This document shows, one piece after another, positions 34,420 to 43,045 of a DNA stretch of 64,000 bases (within the stretch, counting starts at the first letter, position 1; the number at the start of each line of letters is the position of its first letter). Below the pieces are notes generated by a model. That model worked only from the letters and a program-made list of their open reading frames with translations, made no database searches and was not told the DNA's origin. Source of the DNA: a bacterium (GTDB lineage: Bacteria > JAJVIF01); NCBI GenBank assembly GCA_022072165.1, contig JAJVIF010000001.1:1630575-1694574 (forward strand), written 5' to 3'. Position numbers and translations under genes: made by a program.

Positions 34420-35688
34420 ATGCTAGACCTCAAACGCCTCCTCGCCGACCCCGAGGGCCTCCAGGCCCGCCTCCGCTTCCGGGACCCCAGCATCGATCTC
34501 TCCCCTCTCGCCGCCCTCGATGCCGAGCGTCGCGCCGCCATTGCACGGGATGAGCAGCTCAAAGCCGAACAAAAACAGGGTGCACAGGAAATCGGGAAGC
34601 TCCGAAGCAGTGGCGGCGACTCCTCCACCCTCGAAGCCGCCATGCGCGCCCTCAAAGAAGAAGGGGCCGCCCTCGAAGAGCGACGTAAAGCCATCGAGGA
34701 AGAACTCACCCGGTTCCTCGAAGTCCTGCCCAATGTCCCCCACGACAGCGTGCCGCTAAATCTCGACAAAAAGCAGAATCAGGTGATCCGTGAGGGAGGA
34801 CCCCGCCCCTTGCGCGAGTCCGCCCCGACCCACATGGAGATCGCCGAGCGCCTCGGACTCCTCGATTTCGAGGCGGGAGCCCGCATCGCAGGCTCCGGCT
34901 TTCCGGTCTACACCGGCCAGGGTTTCCTTCTGGAATGGGCGCTGGTGAACTACTTCATCGAGCAAAACACGGCGGCAGGCTACCAGCCGATGGGGATGCC
35001 ACTCCTCAACAACGGGGCAAGTCTCTACGCCTCCGGGCAGTTCCCCAAGTTTCGCGACCAGGTCTACCAGGTCCCGGAAGACGATCTCTACCTGATCCCC
35101 ACCAGCGAGGTCGCCCTGTGCAATCTCTGGCGCGACTCCCTGCTGGAAGCGGAGCAGCTCCCCCTGCGGTACACGGCCTACACCCCCTGCTTCCGACGGG
35201 AAGCCGGAGCCCACGGTGCTCATGAACGGGGGCTGATCCGGGTACATCAGTTCAACAAGTGCGAGCTCTTCTGGTTCTGCGCGCCCGACGAGAGCTACGA
35301 CATCCTCGAGCAGATGACCGCCCATGCGGAGTCCCTCGTGGAGGGCCTCGGCCTCCCCTGGCGGACCAGCCTCCTGGTCTCCGGCGATCTGGGGAGTCAG
35401 GCGACCAAAACCTACGATGTCGAGGTCTGGCTTCCCGGCCAGCAGGCCTGGTACGAGGTCTCCTCCTGCTCAAACTGCGAAGATTACCAGGCTCGCCGCG
35501 GCAACATCCGGTATCGCCATCCCGAAACCCGCAAGCCAGCGTTTGTGCATACCCTCAACGGCTCGGGGCTCGCGACCAGTCGGCTCTTTGTCTGCCTGCT
35601 GGAGAACGGAGTCCAGGAGGATGGATCGATCCGGATCCCGGACGCCCTCCGGAAGTGGCTCCCCACTGAGGTCCTTCAGCCCGCCTAA
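34420..35688 (+). CDS. serS: Seryl-tRNA synthetase
   Basis: A 422-residue class II synthetase that charges tRNA-Ser. The N-terminal coiled-coil arm that grips the long variable arm of tRNA spans about residues 27-110. Motif 1 is in MGMPLLNNGASLYASGQFPKF, motif 2 in TPCFRREAGAHGAHERGLIRVHQF and motif 3 in SGLATSRLFVCLLENGVQEDG. The GTEE-like serine site appears as LIPTSEVALCN. I start at the ATG at 34420, where the protein reads MLDLKRLLADPEGL as expected for SerS, and not at an upstream in-frame codon; TAGAAT 7 bases before it supports a leaderless mRNA. Confidence 0.96.
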   Translation: MLDLKRLLADPEGLQARLRFRDPSIDLSPLAALDAERRAAIARDEQLKAEQKQGAQEIGKLRSSGGDSSTLEAAMRALKEEGAALEERRKAIEEELTRFLEVLPNVPHDSVPLNLDKKQNQVIREGGPRPLRESAPTHMEIAERLGLLDFEAGARIAGSGFPVYTGQGFLLEWALVNYFIEQNTAAGYQPMGMPLLNNGASLYASGQFPKFRDQVYQVPEDDLYLIPTSEVALCNLWRDSLLEAEQLPLRYTAYTPCFRREAGAHGAHERGLIRVHQFNKCELFWFCAPDESYDILEQMTAHAESLVEGLGLPWRTSLLVSGDLGSQATKTYDVEVWLPGQQAWYEVSSCSNCEDYQARRGNIRYRHPETRKPAFVHTLNGSGLATSRLFVCLLENGVQEDGSIRIPDALRKWLPTEVLQPA

Positions 35689-35812
35689 CTGCAACCTGTC
35701 GCGACAGCGATGATTCGCGCGACACCAGTCCCCTCCCAGCCCTCTTGTATCAGCAGGGGGCTGGTGGCGTTTATGGCGCGTCGGCGTGGGCTGGGGAAGC
35801 AAAAAACAGCAA

Positions 35813-35848
35813 GACCCCCGGCACATGGGGGGGTGGGGGCCGGGGGTC
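35813..35848 (-). terminator. Terminator of the tRNA cluster
   Basis: On the minus strand GACCCCCGGC and its complement form a 10-bp stem followed shortly by TTTTTT (35801-35806). It lies 16 bases after the 3' end of tRNA-Phe, the last gene of the cluster. Confidence 0.8.
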
Positions 35849-35864
35849 GCTGGTTCTGGAGTGG

Positions 35865-35940
35865 TGGTGCCCAGGGACGGACTTGAACCGCCGACACGGG
35901 GATTTTCAGTCCCCTGCTCTACCAACTGAGCTACCTGGGC
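35865..35940 (-). tRNA. tRNA-Phe (GAA)
   Basis: A 76-base cloverleaf. Acceptor GCCCAGG pairs with CCTGGGC, the T arm has the normal GTTCAAG loop, and the anticodon loop CTGAAAA gives GAA. CCA is encoded at the 3' end. It is the last of five tRNAs transcribed on the minus strand. Confidence 0.95.
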
Positions 35941-35976
35941 AGGCGGCTCTTCCATCCTGGGACTGCAGAGGGGCGC

Positions 35977-36053
35977 TGGCGGGGACGACGGGATTTGAAC
36001 CCGCGACCTCCGGCGTGACAGGCCGGCATCCTGAACCGCTAGACCACGTCCCC
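35977..36053 (-). tRNA. tRNA-Asp (GTC)
   Basis: A 77-base cloverleaf with acceptor GGGGACG / CGTCCCC, anticodon loop CTGTCAC (GTC), discriminator G as expected for tRNA-Asp, and an encoded CCA. Confidence 0.95.
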
Positions 36054-36156
36054 GCGCTCTCTGCATCCCGCATCCGCGGGAGGGACGGACACTATACGTC
36101 CGTCGCCCGGGTCACGCAAGACCCCGGCGCTTGCGCTGCCGGTTCCTGCGCTGTAT

Positions 36157-36231
36157 TGGTACCCGCAACGGGATTTGAACCCGTGCCGCCACCTTGAAAG
36201 AGTGGTGTCCTGACCCCTAGACGATGCGGGC
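36157..36231 (-). tRNA. tRNA-Glu (TTC)
   Basis: A 75-base cloverleaf with acceptor GCCCGCA / TGCGGGT, anticodon loop CTTTCAA (TTC) and encoded CCA. Confidence 0.95.
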
Positions 36232-36278
36232 GCACGTCGACTGGACGCCAGAGCATACCAGTCACGCGATCGATTTTA

Positions 36279-36350
36279 TACGCCGGGCGGGGATTGAACC
36301 CGCGACCACCTGATTAAAAGTCAGATGCTCTACCGCTGAGCTACCGGCGC
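36279..36350 (-). tRNA. tRNA-Lys (TTT)
   Basis: A 72-base cloverleaf with anticodon loop CTTTTAA (TTT). Acceptor GCGCCGG pairs with CCGGCGT, with a G-T at the first pair. CCA is not encoded, unlike in the Phe, Asp and Glu genes beside it. Confidence 0.93.
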
Positions 36351-36372
36351 GTACCTGCTTACCCTGCGACAC

Positions 36373-36457
36373 TGCCGGCGGCCGGGCTCGAACCGGCATG
36401 GCCTGTAAGGCCAGCGGAGTTTAAGTCCGCTGCGTCTGCCAATTCCGCCACGCCGGC
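36373..36457 (-). tRNA. tRNA-Leu (TAA)
   Basis: An 85-base class II tRNA with a long variable arm (TGGCCTTACAGGCCA), anticodon loop CTTAAAC (TAA) and acceptor GCCGGCG / CGCCGGC. CCA is not encoded. It is the first gene of the cluster. Confidence 0.95.
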
Positions 36458-36491
36458 CTGCCTGGGCGGGAACCGCCGGACCGATGAGAAA

Positions 36492-36510
36492 GCCGGCTCA
36501 CCGAGCCGGC
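36492..36510 (-). terminator. Terminator of the small basic protein gene
   Basis: GCCGGCTC, loop ACC, GAGCCGGC; on the minus strand it runs into TTTCTC. It lies 40 bases after the stop at 36550 and separates that gene from the tRNA cluster. Confidence 0.75.
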
Positions 36511-36549
36511 ACCTTCAGGGCGGATACGGAAAACCAGTCAGGCTCTCCG

Positions 36550-36846
36550 CTACCGCCGCAGCTTTTTGCCGCCCAGTTTCGCTTCCCGGGAACGTTTCAC
36601 GTCCAGCAAGCGCTCCTGGCTCTGCTTTTTGTAAGCCCGGAGTTTCTCTTCGAATGTCCGTGGCTCTTTCTTGCTCCGCCGAAAGTTCGGCAGGCCGCGC
36701 TCGTCATTCTCCTCGAGCGCCCCTTCCCCCGGCTGATCGTCGCCCGCGACTGGCGCAGGCATCTCACCACCCGGCGCTGTCGCGGACGCCTCCACCATTG
36801 GCTCCTCCTGCGGAGCCTCCGGAGAGGCGGAGGTCAGATCTGTCAA
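36550..36846 (-). CDS. Small protein, acidic N-terminal half and very basic C-terminal half
   Basis: A 98-residue protein that I cannot assign. The first half is acidic and Pro/Ala-rich (PEAPQEEP, GDDQPGEGALEENDER). The second half is strongly basic and probably helical (RRSKKEPRTFEEKLRAYKKQ, REAKLGGKKLRR). This split charge is common in RNA-binding or ribosome-associated small proteins. The start is a TTG at 36846 with GAGGA just upstream; an internal ATG at 36798 is possible. A terminator follows it and the five-tRNA cluster lies beyond. The basic tail suggests nucleic-acid binding, as inference only. Confidence 0.6.
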   Translation of the reverse strand: MTDLTSASPEAPQEEPMVEASATAPGGEMPAPVAGDDQPGEGALEENDERGLPNFRRSKKEPRTFEEKLRAYKKQSQERLLDVKRSREAKLGGKKLRR

Positions 36847-37415
36847 GTGTCCTCACCACCTTGGCACGAGAAAAGGTCTCGGGTGCATAGGCCACCGGCC
36901 ATGGCAAACCCGGATGCCACTAAGGCATCAGGGGAGAAGTGTAGCAGATGCCCTGACCGCGGGTCAACCAACCAGCCCGGTCCGGACAATGCAAGTCCCC
37001 TGCGACTCCCGATTCCGAGTCCCCAACACTCCGACCGCGTGCGCTGCCTGGAGACGAGCTTTCCCCACCTCGCCGCTGCCCCGCATCTCATGCGGCTTCC
37101 ATCGATGGGCACTCCTGCCAGGGCGTGGATGAACAGCCAGAGAGAGTGGACCACACGCCCCCTGAATCGGACTTAATGCTGACTTCTATGCAATGTACCT
37201 ACTGAGTTGAATTCTCAGATTCTGTCAGTTTTCGTAGATTGTGCACTGAATCCGCATGGATACTGATGTTCCCATAATCAGGCTTGTCAAGTCCTTTATC
37301 ATTGTCAAAAAACTTTCCTGATAAAAGCTCCCGATTTTCATTGGACACCCCTTGACACTTCCCGCACCGCGGGGGAGCATTGTCCCGGTCCCTGCTTCGG
37401 CAGGGTTCGACGCTT
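36847..37415. other. Gene-free gap with an AT-rich island
   Basis: No convincing gene lies in these 569 bases; the short open frames on both strands have no family features. From about 37160 to 37350 the sequence is strikingly AT-rich for this chromosome, with CTTTATCATTGTCAAAAAAC and similar runs, and repeats of a GTCA element. It may be a promoter/regulatory zone for the G5/3D protein, the remnant of a transferred segment, or a structural element. TTGACA at 37351-37356 resembles a -35 but no good -10 follows. Confidence 0.5.
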
Positions 37416-38696
37416 ATGGACCTGCGAGCTTCTCTCCACCGGGCCCAGGCTGCGATCACGCAGTTCCTGCATCAACCCCTCTCCCCCCTCCCCAGCCTAC
37501 TGGCAGGCCTTGGCTGTGCCCTGCTGGGGGGCGGAGGCTGGATCGTCCTGGAGCATTTCGCTCCCCGCGTAACCGTGACAGATTCCGCAGGACTCGTGCG
37601 AGTGGTGCGGACCAGGGGCACGGTCGCCGATGCCCTGCAGCTCGCCCAGATATCCCTCGGTCCCCACGACCTGGTCAGCGCTCCGCTGGCTCAGCCCGTC
37701 CCCAACCTCCATCGCATCCATATACGTCGCGCCCTGCCTGTCACTATCGTGACCGCTGATGGCGAATTCGAGCTCCTCACCACCGCCAGCGACATCGCGG
37801 AACTCAAAAAAGACCCCCGCCTGGCCATGAGCGAGTTTGACCGACTCTGGCCCCGCAGTGGAACCCCCATCCAGCCCCGGATGCGGATCAAGCTCGCCCG
37901 GGTGACCACCTCGGAGTCTATCGAGACCGCCCCGATCCAGCCAGGCGTGAGCTTCACCCACGACCCTGCTCTGCCGCGCGGCGCAACCGCTTTTGTCAGT
38001 CAGGGCGCGCCGGGACTGCAGGAAGTCCGGGTCGTCAACTACTTCAAGGATGGGGTTTTTACCGAGGCGCAGCGGATTCCGGGAGCCATCATCAAAGCCG
38101 CTGTCCCGGAAATCCGCAAAGTTGGGGTCCGGGCGCTGGCGATGAGCCGCTCCGAGCGGGGGAATCGTGTCCTGACCATGGAAGCCACCGCCTACGAGCC
38201 AGGCCCCCGTTCCTGCGGCATCTATGCCTCCGGCTATACCGCTACCGGGCGTCGCGCGACCTATGGCGTCTGCGCGGTCGATCCCCGTGTGATTCCCCTG
38301 GGGACCCGGCTCTTTGTCGAGGGCTATGGTGTGGCGATTGCCGCGGATGTCGGCGGAGCCATCAAGGGCCTGAAGATCGATGTCTGCTTCGACACGGTCG
38401 CGGAAGCGCTCCGCTGGGGGCGACGGCAAGTCAAGGTCTACATTCTTGATGATTTCACCGGGACCATCCCCATCCTCGACCGGGCCGGTAACACCCAAAA
38501 GATTGTGGCAGTCAGCAAGCCCGCTCCTCCGGGGGCTCCGGCCCCTCAGGCGACACCTGAGAATGAGGCGACAACCGTGGTTCCGCAGCCGGAGATCGCA
38601 GCCCCCGAGCCGATGCCCGCTGCTCCGCCGGTGGAAGAATCCAAGCCTATTGATCTGTTGCCGCCTCCGATTGACCTCTTACCTGTCGCGCAGTAG
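37416..38696 (+). CDS. G5- and 3D-domain cell-wall protein (YabE/RpfB-like)
   Basis: A 426-residue protein anchored by one N-terminal membrane helix (about residues 28-50). A DUF348-like ubiquitin-fold region (VRVVRTRGTVADALQLAQISL) and a second similar segment follow, then a G5 domain (around GLQEVRVVNYFKDGVFTEAQRIPG). The 3D domain comes next (MEATAYEPGPRSCGI to VKVYIL), with its three Asp in AVDPRVIPLGT, IAADVGGAIKG and LKIDVCF. A Pro/Glu-rich tail ends the protein. 3D domains are double-psi beta-barrels that cleave peptidoglycan glycan strands in MltA-, RpfB- and YabE-type enzymes, so a wall hydrolase is likely. The ATG at 37416 gives the shortest complete form. Confidence 0.85.
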   Translation: MDLRASLHRAQAAITQFLHQPLSPLPSLLAGLGCALLGGGGWIVLEHFAPRVTVTDSAGLVRVVRTRGTVADALQLAQISLGPHDLVSAPLAQPVPNLHRIHIRRALPVTIVTADGEFELLTTASDIAELKKDPRLAMSEFDRLWPRSGTPIQPRMRIKLARVTTSESIETAPIQPGVSFTHDPALPRGATAFVSQGAPGLQEVRVVNYFKDGVFTEAQRIPGAIIKAAVPEIRKVGVRALAMSRSERGNRVLTMEATAYEPGPRSCGIYASGYTATGRRATYGVCAVDPRVIPLGTRLFVEGYGVAIAADVGGAIKGLKIDVCFDTVAEALRWGRRQVKVYILDDFTGTIPILDRAGNTQKIVAVSKPAPPGAPAPQATPENEATTVVPQPEIAAPEPMPAAPPVEESKPIDLLPPPIDLLPVAQ

Positions 38697-38711
38697 CGGT
38701 TTCCCCTACTC

Positions 38712-38836
38712 CGGACGCCAGGTCTTTAGACCTGGATTCCCCCGATCACAAGATCTGCCCGATGATGCCAGCGCTTACACCCGGCACTCTGCCAGTGAAA
38801 TCCGGCACATGCCGGGTCTAAAGACCCGGCCTCCGG
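38712..38836. repeat. 125-bp element with 25-bp inverted terminal repeats
   Basis: The ends match in inverted orientation at 22 of 25 bases. Each end contains its own palindrome: CCAGGTCT-TT-AGACCTGG at 38719-38736 and CCGGGTCT-AA-AGACCCGG at 38812-38829. The interior repeats short CCGGCAC/TGCCGG words. The structure resembles a REP/BIME or miniature inverted-repeat element. It lies between the ends of convergent genes and may also work as their terminator. No second copy is seen in the window. Confidence 0.5.
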
Positions 38837-38847
38837 GCGCATCCCGA

Positions 38848-40056
38848 CTACCTGAGCTGGAGCGATTCGAACAGCGGGTAGGTCTGCCCTAGCGCTCGAT
38901 CCGAACGGTGGGTCCGACGTTCCTGTCGCAGCAGCTGTGACTGCGCCGCCTCCTCGGACTCCGGGAGCAATCCCAGCGATGTCAGGGTCCGCAGGACCGC
39001 GTTGTTCATCCCCCGGTAGTCCCGGTCGCCATCCAGAATCTTGACCGCAATCCCCAGTCCTTGGCCGGCATACGTCCCGTCCGTGGACCAGCCCGCTCCT
39101 GGCGGGGGCGCGACAATCTGCGGGTACTCCTGCTGCCCGGCCACCCCGATGCCGTAAAAGCCCTCCGCTCCGTTCTTCCCGAAAAAGCGCCCTGCCCCAA
39201 TACTGCAGATATAGGTATTGAGGTGTCCTTCGCCAGCGGTGTACGCCGGACGGGTCCACATTGCGCCGGCGACCTTCCGCGCCCCGTGCAGGAAGACATC
39301 GGTCTCGAACGGCAGCGGCAACCCGAGCTGGGCGGATGCGAGCGGATTCGCCAGCCGTGCGTAGGCGGTCGCTGCCGCCTGCAACGGGAGCCAGTAGGCC
39401 GGGACCCCGCAATTGTCGACCCCGATGTGCAGCTCCTGACGCGGGACATTGCTCAGCGCCGCCATGAGGTCGTGGATCGGCAACTGCACCGGATGATCCG
39501 CCTGCTGGTAGCTTGCCAGGTCGTGTCCCTGTGCTTTCGCCAGCGCCAAAAAAACCGCGTGGTTCCCCGAGCAGTTGTGTACCAGGACATTCGGGGTGCC
39601 CCCCCCTGAGAGCAACGCCACGATCTCGCTCTCCGCCTGCGGGAGATCCGGACCGTTCTTCAGGAGCGCGAAGGGATCGAGCCCCAGTTTCTCGAAGAGC
39701 TTGCGGCCGGCTTCCACATGTCGCGGTTCGCCGAGGTGGCTGCTGACCATCAGCGCCATCTCTTCGGGCGAAAAGAGAAACTCCGCCAGCAACTGGGCGC
39801 GTCCGAAGAGAGGGACCGCCTGGAAGGGCTTGGCCGCCGACCGCAGATACGCCCCCAGTCCCGGGTCTCCCAGCGACGCCACCAGCTGGCCGTGGATGTC
39901 ACAGACCGCAATCGCCCCCAGATGGACCGACTCCACCGCCCCATTGCGGCTCACGGCCACCAGCGGCACGGCGCTGCCCACTTCCCTGGGAGGGCACGGG
40001 GTCGCCAGCGGGTCAAAGCGGGGGTCAGCGAAGGGGGTTTCGGGCAGGAGGGGCAT
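38848..40056 (-). CDS. L-asparaginase II family protein
   Basis: A 402-residue protein of the asparaginase II (PF06089) family, related to the Rhizobium etli thermolabile enzyme, which deaminates asparagine. Signatures are RSAAKPFQAVPL, SSHLGEPRHVEAGRKLFEKLGL, LVHNCSGNHAVFLALA, HPVQLPIHDL and GVDNCGVPAYWLPL. They appear in the normal order and the length fits. I start at the ATG at 40056; TACACT lies 8 bases upstream, so a leaderless mRNA is likely, and an upstream in-frame codon would add an unrelated leader. Confidence 0.88.
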   Translation of the reverse strand: MPLLPETPFADPRFDPLATPCPPREVGSAVPLVAVSRNGAVESVHLGAIAVCDIHGQLVASLGDPGLGAYLRSAAKPFQAVPLFGRAQLLAEFLFSPEEMALMVSSHLGEPRHVEAGRKLFEKLGLDPFALLKNGPDLPQAESEIVALLSGGGTPNVLVHNCSGNHAVFLALAKAQGHDLASYQQADHPVQLPIHDLMAALSNVPRQELHIGVDNCGVPAYWLPLQAAATAYARLANPLASAQLGLPLPFETDVFLHGARKVAGAMWTRPAYTAGEGHLNTYICSIGAGRFFGKNGAEGFYGIGVAGQQEYPQIVAPPPGAGWSTDGTYAGQGLGIAVKILDGDRDYRGMNNAVLRTLTSLGLLPESEEAAQSQLLRQERRTHRSDRALGQTYPLFESLQLR

Positions 40057-40064
40057 GACGCGGG

Positions 40065-40070
40065 AGTGTA
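40065..40070 (-). promoter_or_regulatory. -10 hexamer TACACT of the asparaginase gene
   Basis: TACACT is followed by 8 bases and the ATG at 40056, with no Shine-Dalgarno sequence. Confidence 0.45.
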
Positions 40071-40137
40071 CCGCCCGTACCCTCGCCCGAGATTCGGGAA
40101 CACTCGCATTCCCGGCGCATCCATCCGATCGCTCCAC

Positions 40138-40165
40138 AAAAAACACCCCCGGCGGACCGGGGGTG
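40138..40165 (-). terminator. Terminator of the P2-P3 lipoprotein unit
   Basis: CACCCCCGG, loop TCCG, CCGGGGGTG on the minus strand, followed by TTTTTT (40138-40143). It lies 38 bases after the P2 stop and is the best terminator in the array. Confidence 0.9.
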
Positions 40166-40202
40166 GAGCTGTTGAAAGCGGTACGCTCTCTTGCGAGGCG
40201 GC

Positions 40203-43007
40203 TTACCAGGTGCCGGTGGTGCTGTCCAGCGCGTTGCAGAACGCATCGATGAAGACCCCGGTTCCCAGGCCGACACCTGGACCCGGATCAAAGTCGACAT
40301 TCGCGCTGAGAAAAATCCCGCCCACCCGCAGGGAACCGTTCGGCGCGAGAGCGATCTCATCGACTCCATCGCTGGAGGAACCACCCCAGACCGAGACCCA
40401 TTGTGTGGTCCCGGCAGGATCGAGCTTGATCACCCAGGCATCATCGCTCCCGACGGAGGTAACCGGCCCCAGCCCGAAATCCATGGTTGCTTCGATATCG
40501 CCGCCGACATACAGATTGCCCGCCGCATCAGCCTCCACGGCATAGGCTTCCTGATTGCCGGAGAAATCGAAGTGCCGATCCCAGACATGGGCTCCGGTGG
40601 AGGTGTGCTTCACCACGAAGACATTGCTCGTCCCGCCGCCGCTGCGCAGGCCGCCGCCGTAGTCGATCGATGTGCTGTTGGAATAGCCAGCGATGACCGG
40701 TCCCTGGGACACGGGATCGACCGTGATGTCCCATCCCCATTCCGAAGCGGTGCCGCCAAACTTCTGACTCAGGGTCAGTGCGCCCGCCGGGCTGACGCGC
40801 AGCAGCGGCACATCGTTGCCACCGTTCGAGACCATCGCTCCAAGGCCATAGTCTGCAGTACCGGTGAAGTACCCGGAGACCCAGAGATTGTTGGCCGCAT
40901 CCACTGCGCCGGCATACATGAAGTCTGAGCCAGCTCCGGAGATCGGTGCATCCCACAGGTAGGTCCCGTTGCTGTCGACCTTGATCACCACACTGTCCGA
41001 GCCCTGCGCGACCCGCGGTCCGCCCCCAAAGTCGACCGTTGCCCCAAAGGAGCCCACCAGCAGGATGTTGTTGCTGCTGTCGATGGCCAGGCCCCGGGTG
41101 TTGTCCGTCCCGGAGGTCCCCCCATAGACGCGATCCCAGATGTAGGTGCCTGAAGGGCTCAGCTTCACGATGACGATGTCGTTACCGCCAGCGGAGGTCC
41201 GGACGCCACCACCGAAATCCACCGATCCCCCAAAGAAGCCACCGCCATAGATGTTGCCGGCCGTGTCAGTCACGACCTCCACAATCTGCTGCGCCCCGGC
41301 AGCCGTGATGTGGTAGTCCCACAGGTACGCCCCGGTGGGATCGAGCTTGACGATGTACATGTCGGAAGCCCCACCGTTAGCCCGGGGTCCACCGCCATAG
41401 TTCACCTGCCCCAGACTCGTCGTCTGCTCCGACGAGAAGCCGGTGACGATGGTGTTACCGAATGGATCCACCACCGTGCCATAGATGTACTCCGTCCCGT
41501 TCCCCTGCGGGGCATAGAACCAGCCGCTGAAAGGAGCGGTGACCGTCTCCAGCTCGACCACAAAGGCCTGATAAGTTTCAGGTCGTGGCAGATTGACCGC
41601 CAGCGGCGCGAGGTTCGGGTCCAGGTGGAAGCGCCAGGTACTGGTGTCCAGGCCCGCCTCGACATCAGTCGCCCGCACCAGGCCTGTGTAGGAGCCGGCG
41701 GTTTGCCCGCTGGTGACGGTCTTATCAACGTTGAGGGCGTAGTAGAGGGTATCCCCGGGATGGCCGCTATCGGTCTCCGGATCTCCACCGGGGTCGTTAT
41801 CCACGAGGCTCAGCGCTGGTGCGAAGCTCTGGACCCCCGTCGCATCACCCAGGACCCCGGGGATACAAACGGCCAGCGTGGGGGGGCCAGCCTCCCCAAC
41901 CGCCACAGTCGTGACATCAAGGTCGCCCCCGAGGTCCGCTTCGGCGGTCTCGATCGCCCGGGTATCCCAGTCGGTGACCCGGAAGCTCAGCAGTTGCGTG
42001 GAGCTCTGATCGACGATGAAATTCGCATCGATCCCTTCATAGCTGATCCGCTCGACATCCAGTGCGCCGTGGGGCATCCGGTAGGCGAAGGCCGCAGGAT
42101 CCGGAAAAGCCGGAGGGAGGCGATTCGCTTTCTTCTGCGCGCCAGTCTGGCCCCCCCGGGGGTCGTTGTACTTCGCCAGTATCGCGACATCGAGGCTGAT
42201 GGCACCGCTCCCGAGAGCCGCGATGTTGAGGCTCAGGGTACGTCGAGTCCGCTGTCCCTGGTGCAACACGCCATAGCCAGTCCAGCCGTTGTTGTCAAAG
42301 CCCAACTCATTGCGGGTCCAGCCATCGGACCCAAAGTTCCCCGTCGGCTGTCCACCGTGGGAGATGCCGACCCGGGAGCCATCCAGCCCCGACTCATCCA
42401 CCAGTGCCTGATACGGGAACGTGTTCGCCACTGTAGCGAGATTCAGCAGCCCCTCCGGACGCCAGTACGCATCGGGGTTGGCCACCAGCGCAGTGTTGGC
42501 CACCACCGGATCGCCACCATCCGCAAAGAAGCTATTGCCGGTCGCTGTGGGGACTTCAGCCAAAACCAGCAGGCGACCGGCGATCCCCAGGTCAGCGCGA
42601 TTGGTCCGGCCATTGGGAGTCCCGGTGGGATCCTGCGGAGCCGGGAAGGGGTGCGCCAGTTCCCAGTCGAGATCCAGCGTGCCACCGTTGCGGGTGACCG
42701 ACCGAATCCGGAAGTCCTTTGCACCAAGAAAGCTGTCGATGGAGAGCAGATAAAGGTCATCGGTCTGCGACAGTCCACGGGATGCCAGCAGTTCCGCTGT
42801 GGCAGAGGTCGTAGCCGGGTCCACCGCAATGCGATAGAGCGCCAATGCGCCCTCAGTCAGGCCACTGCTGTCGCGCAGGACTTGTCCCACAGGCAGGGCA
42901 TCCACCGGGGTGGATGATGGTCCAGCGCTGAGGGGCTCTGAAGAAGAGGAGCAACCTGCCAGTGTCAGAATGAACGCCGCCAGGAGAAGGAGCGAGGCAC
43001 GAGACAT
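40203..43007 (-). CDS. Large lipoprotein P2: N-module plus seven-repeat SBBP propeller
   Basis: A 934-residue lipoprotein. The lipobox LTLAGC places the lipidated Cys at residue 19. The shared N-terminal module follows to about residue 490: NRADLGIAGRLLVLAEVP, FPYQALVDES, GISHGGQPTGNFGSDGW, GYGVLHQGQ, FAYRMPHGALDVERI, TDWDTRAIETAEADL, LAVCIPGVLGDA, a DSGHPGDTLYY segment and TYQAFVVEL. The C-terminal part is seven repeats of about 60 residues of SBBP type (pattern GxxxDFGGG...DxxxxKxxxxGxxxW), consistent with a seven-bladed propeller. The last blade has DFDPGPG in place of DFGGG. The protein ends STTGTW. P3 ends 38 bases upstream with no terminator between, so the two form an operon. AAGGA precedes the ATG at 43007. 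Role unknown; surface attachment or recognition is a reasonable guess. Confidence 0.85.
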   Translation of the reverse strand: MSRASLLLLAAFILTLAGCSSSSEPLSAGPSSTPVDALPVGQVLRDSSGLTEGALALYRIAVDPATTSATAELLASRGLSQTDDLYLLSIDSFLGAKDFRIRSVTRNGGTLDLDWELAHPFPAPQDPTGTPNGRTNRADLGIAGRLLVLAEVPTATGNSFFADGGDPVVANTALVANPDAYWRPEGLLNLATVANTFPYQALVDESGLDGSRVGISHGGQPTGNFGSDGWTRNELGFDNNGWTGYGVLHQGQRTRRTLSLNIAALGSGAISLDVAILAKYNDPRGGQTGAQKKANRLPPAFPDPAAFAYRMPHGALDVERISYEGIDANFIVDQSSTQLLSFRVTDWDTRAIETAEADLGGDLDVTTVAVGEAGPPTLAVCIPGVLGDATGVQSFAPALSLVDNDPGGDPETDSGHPGDTLYYALNVDKTVTSGQTAGSYTGLVRATDVEAGLDTSTWRFHLDPNLAPLAVNLPRPETYQAFVVELETVTAPFSGWFYAPQGNGTEYIYGTVVDPFGNTIVTGFSSEQTTSLGQVNYGGGPRANGGASDMYIVKLDPTGAYLWDYHITAAGAQQIVEVVTDTAGNIYGGGFFGGSVDFGGGVRTSAGGNDIVIVKLSPSGTYIWDRVYGGTSGTDNTRGLAIDSSNNILLVGSFGATVDFGGGPRVAQGSDSVVIKVDSNGTYLWDAPISGAGSDFMYAGAVDAANNLWVSGYFTGTADYGLGAMVSNGGNDVPLLRVSPAGALTLSQKFGGTASEWGWDITVDPVSQGPVIAGYSNSTSIDYGGGLRSGGGTSNVFVVKHTSTGAHVWDRHFDFSGNQEAYAVEADAAGNLYVGGDIEATMDFGLGPVTSVGSDDAWVIKLDPAGTTQWVSVWGGSSSDGVDEIALAPNGSLRVGGIFLSANVDFDPGPGVGLGTGVFIDAFCNALDSTTGTW

Positions 43008-43045
43008 GGAGAGACCATCCTTTCGGGTAAGCAAGCGAGAGCGGG

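Noticed and set aside
36843-37154. 103-codon minus-strand frame before the small basic protein
   Set aside because: No motif, no Shine-Dalgarno sequence, and low-complexity Gly/Arg content typical of GC-rich non-coding frames.
37199-37459. 86-codon minus-strand frame over the AT-rich island
   Set aside because: Overlaps the start of the G5/3D gene on the other strand, has no family features, and its composition follows the island.
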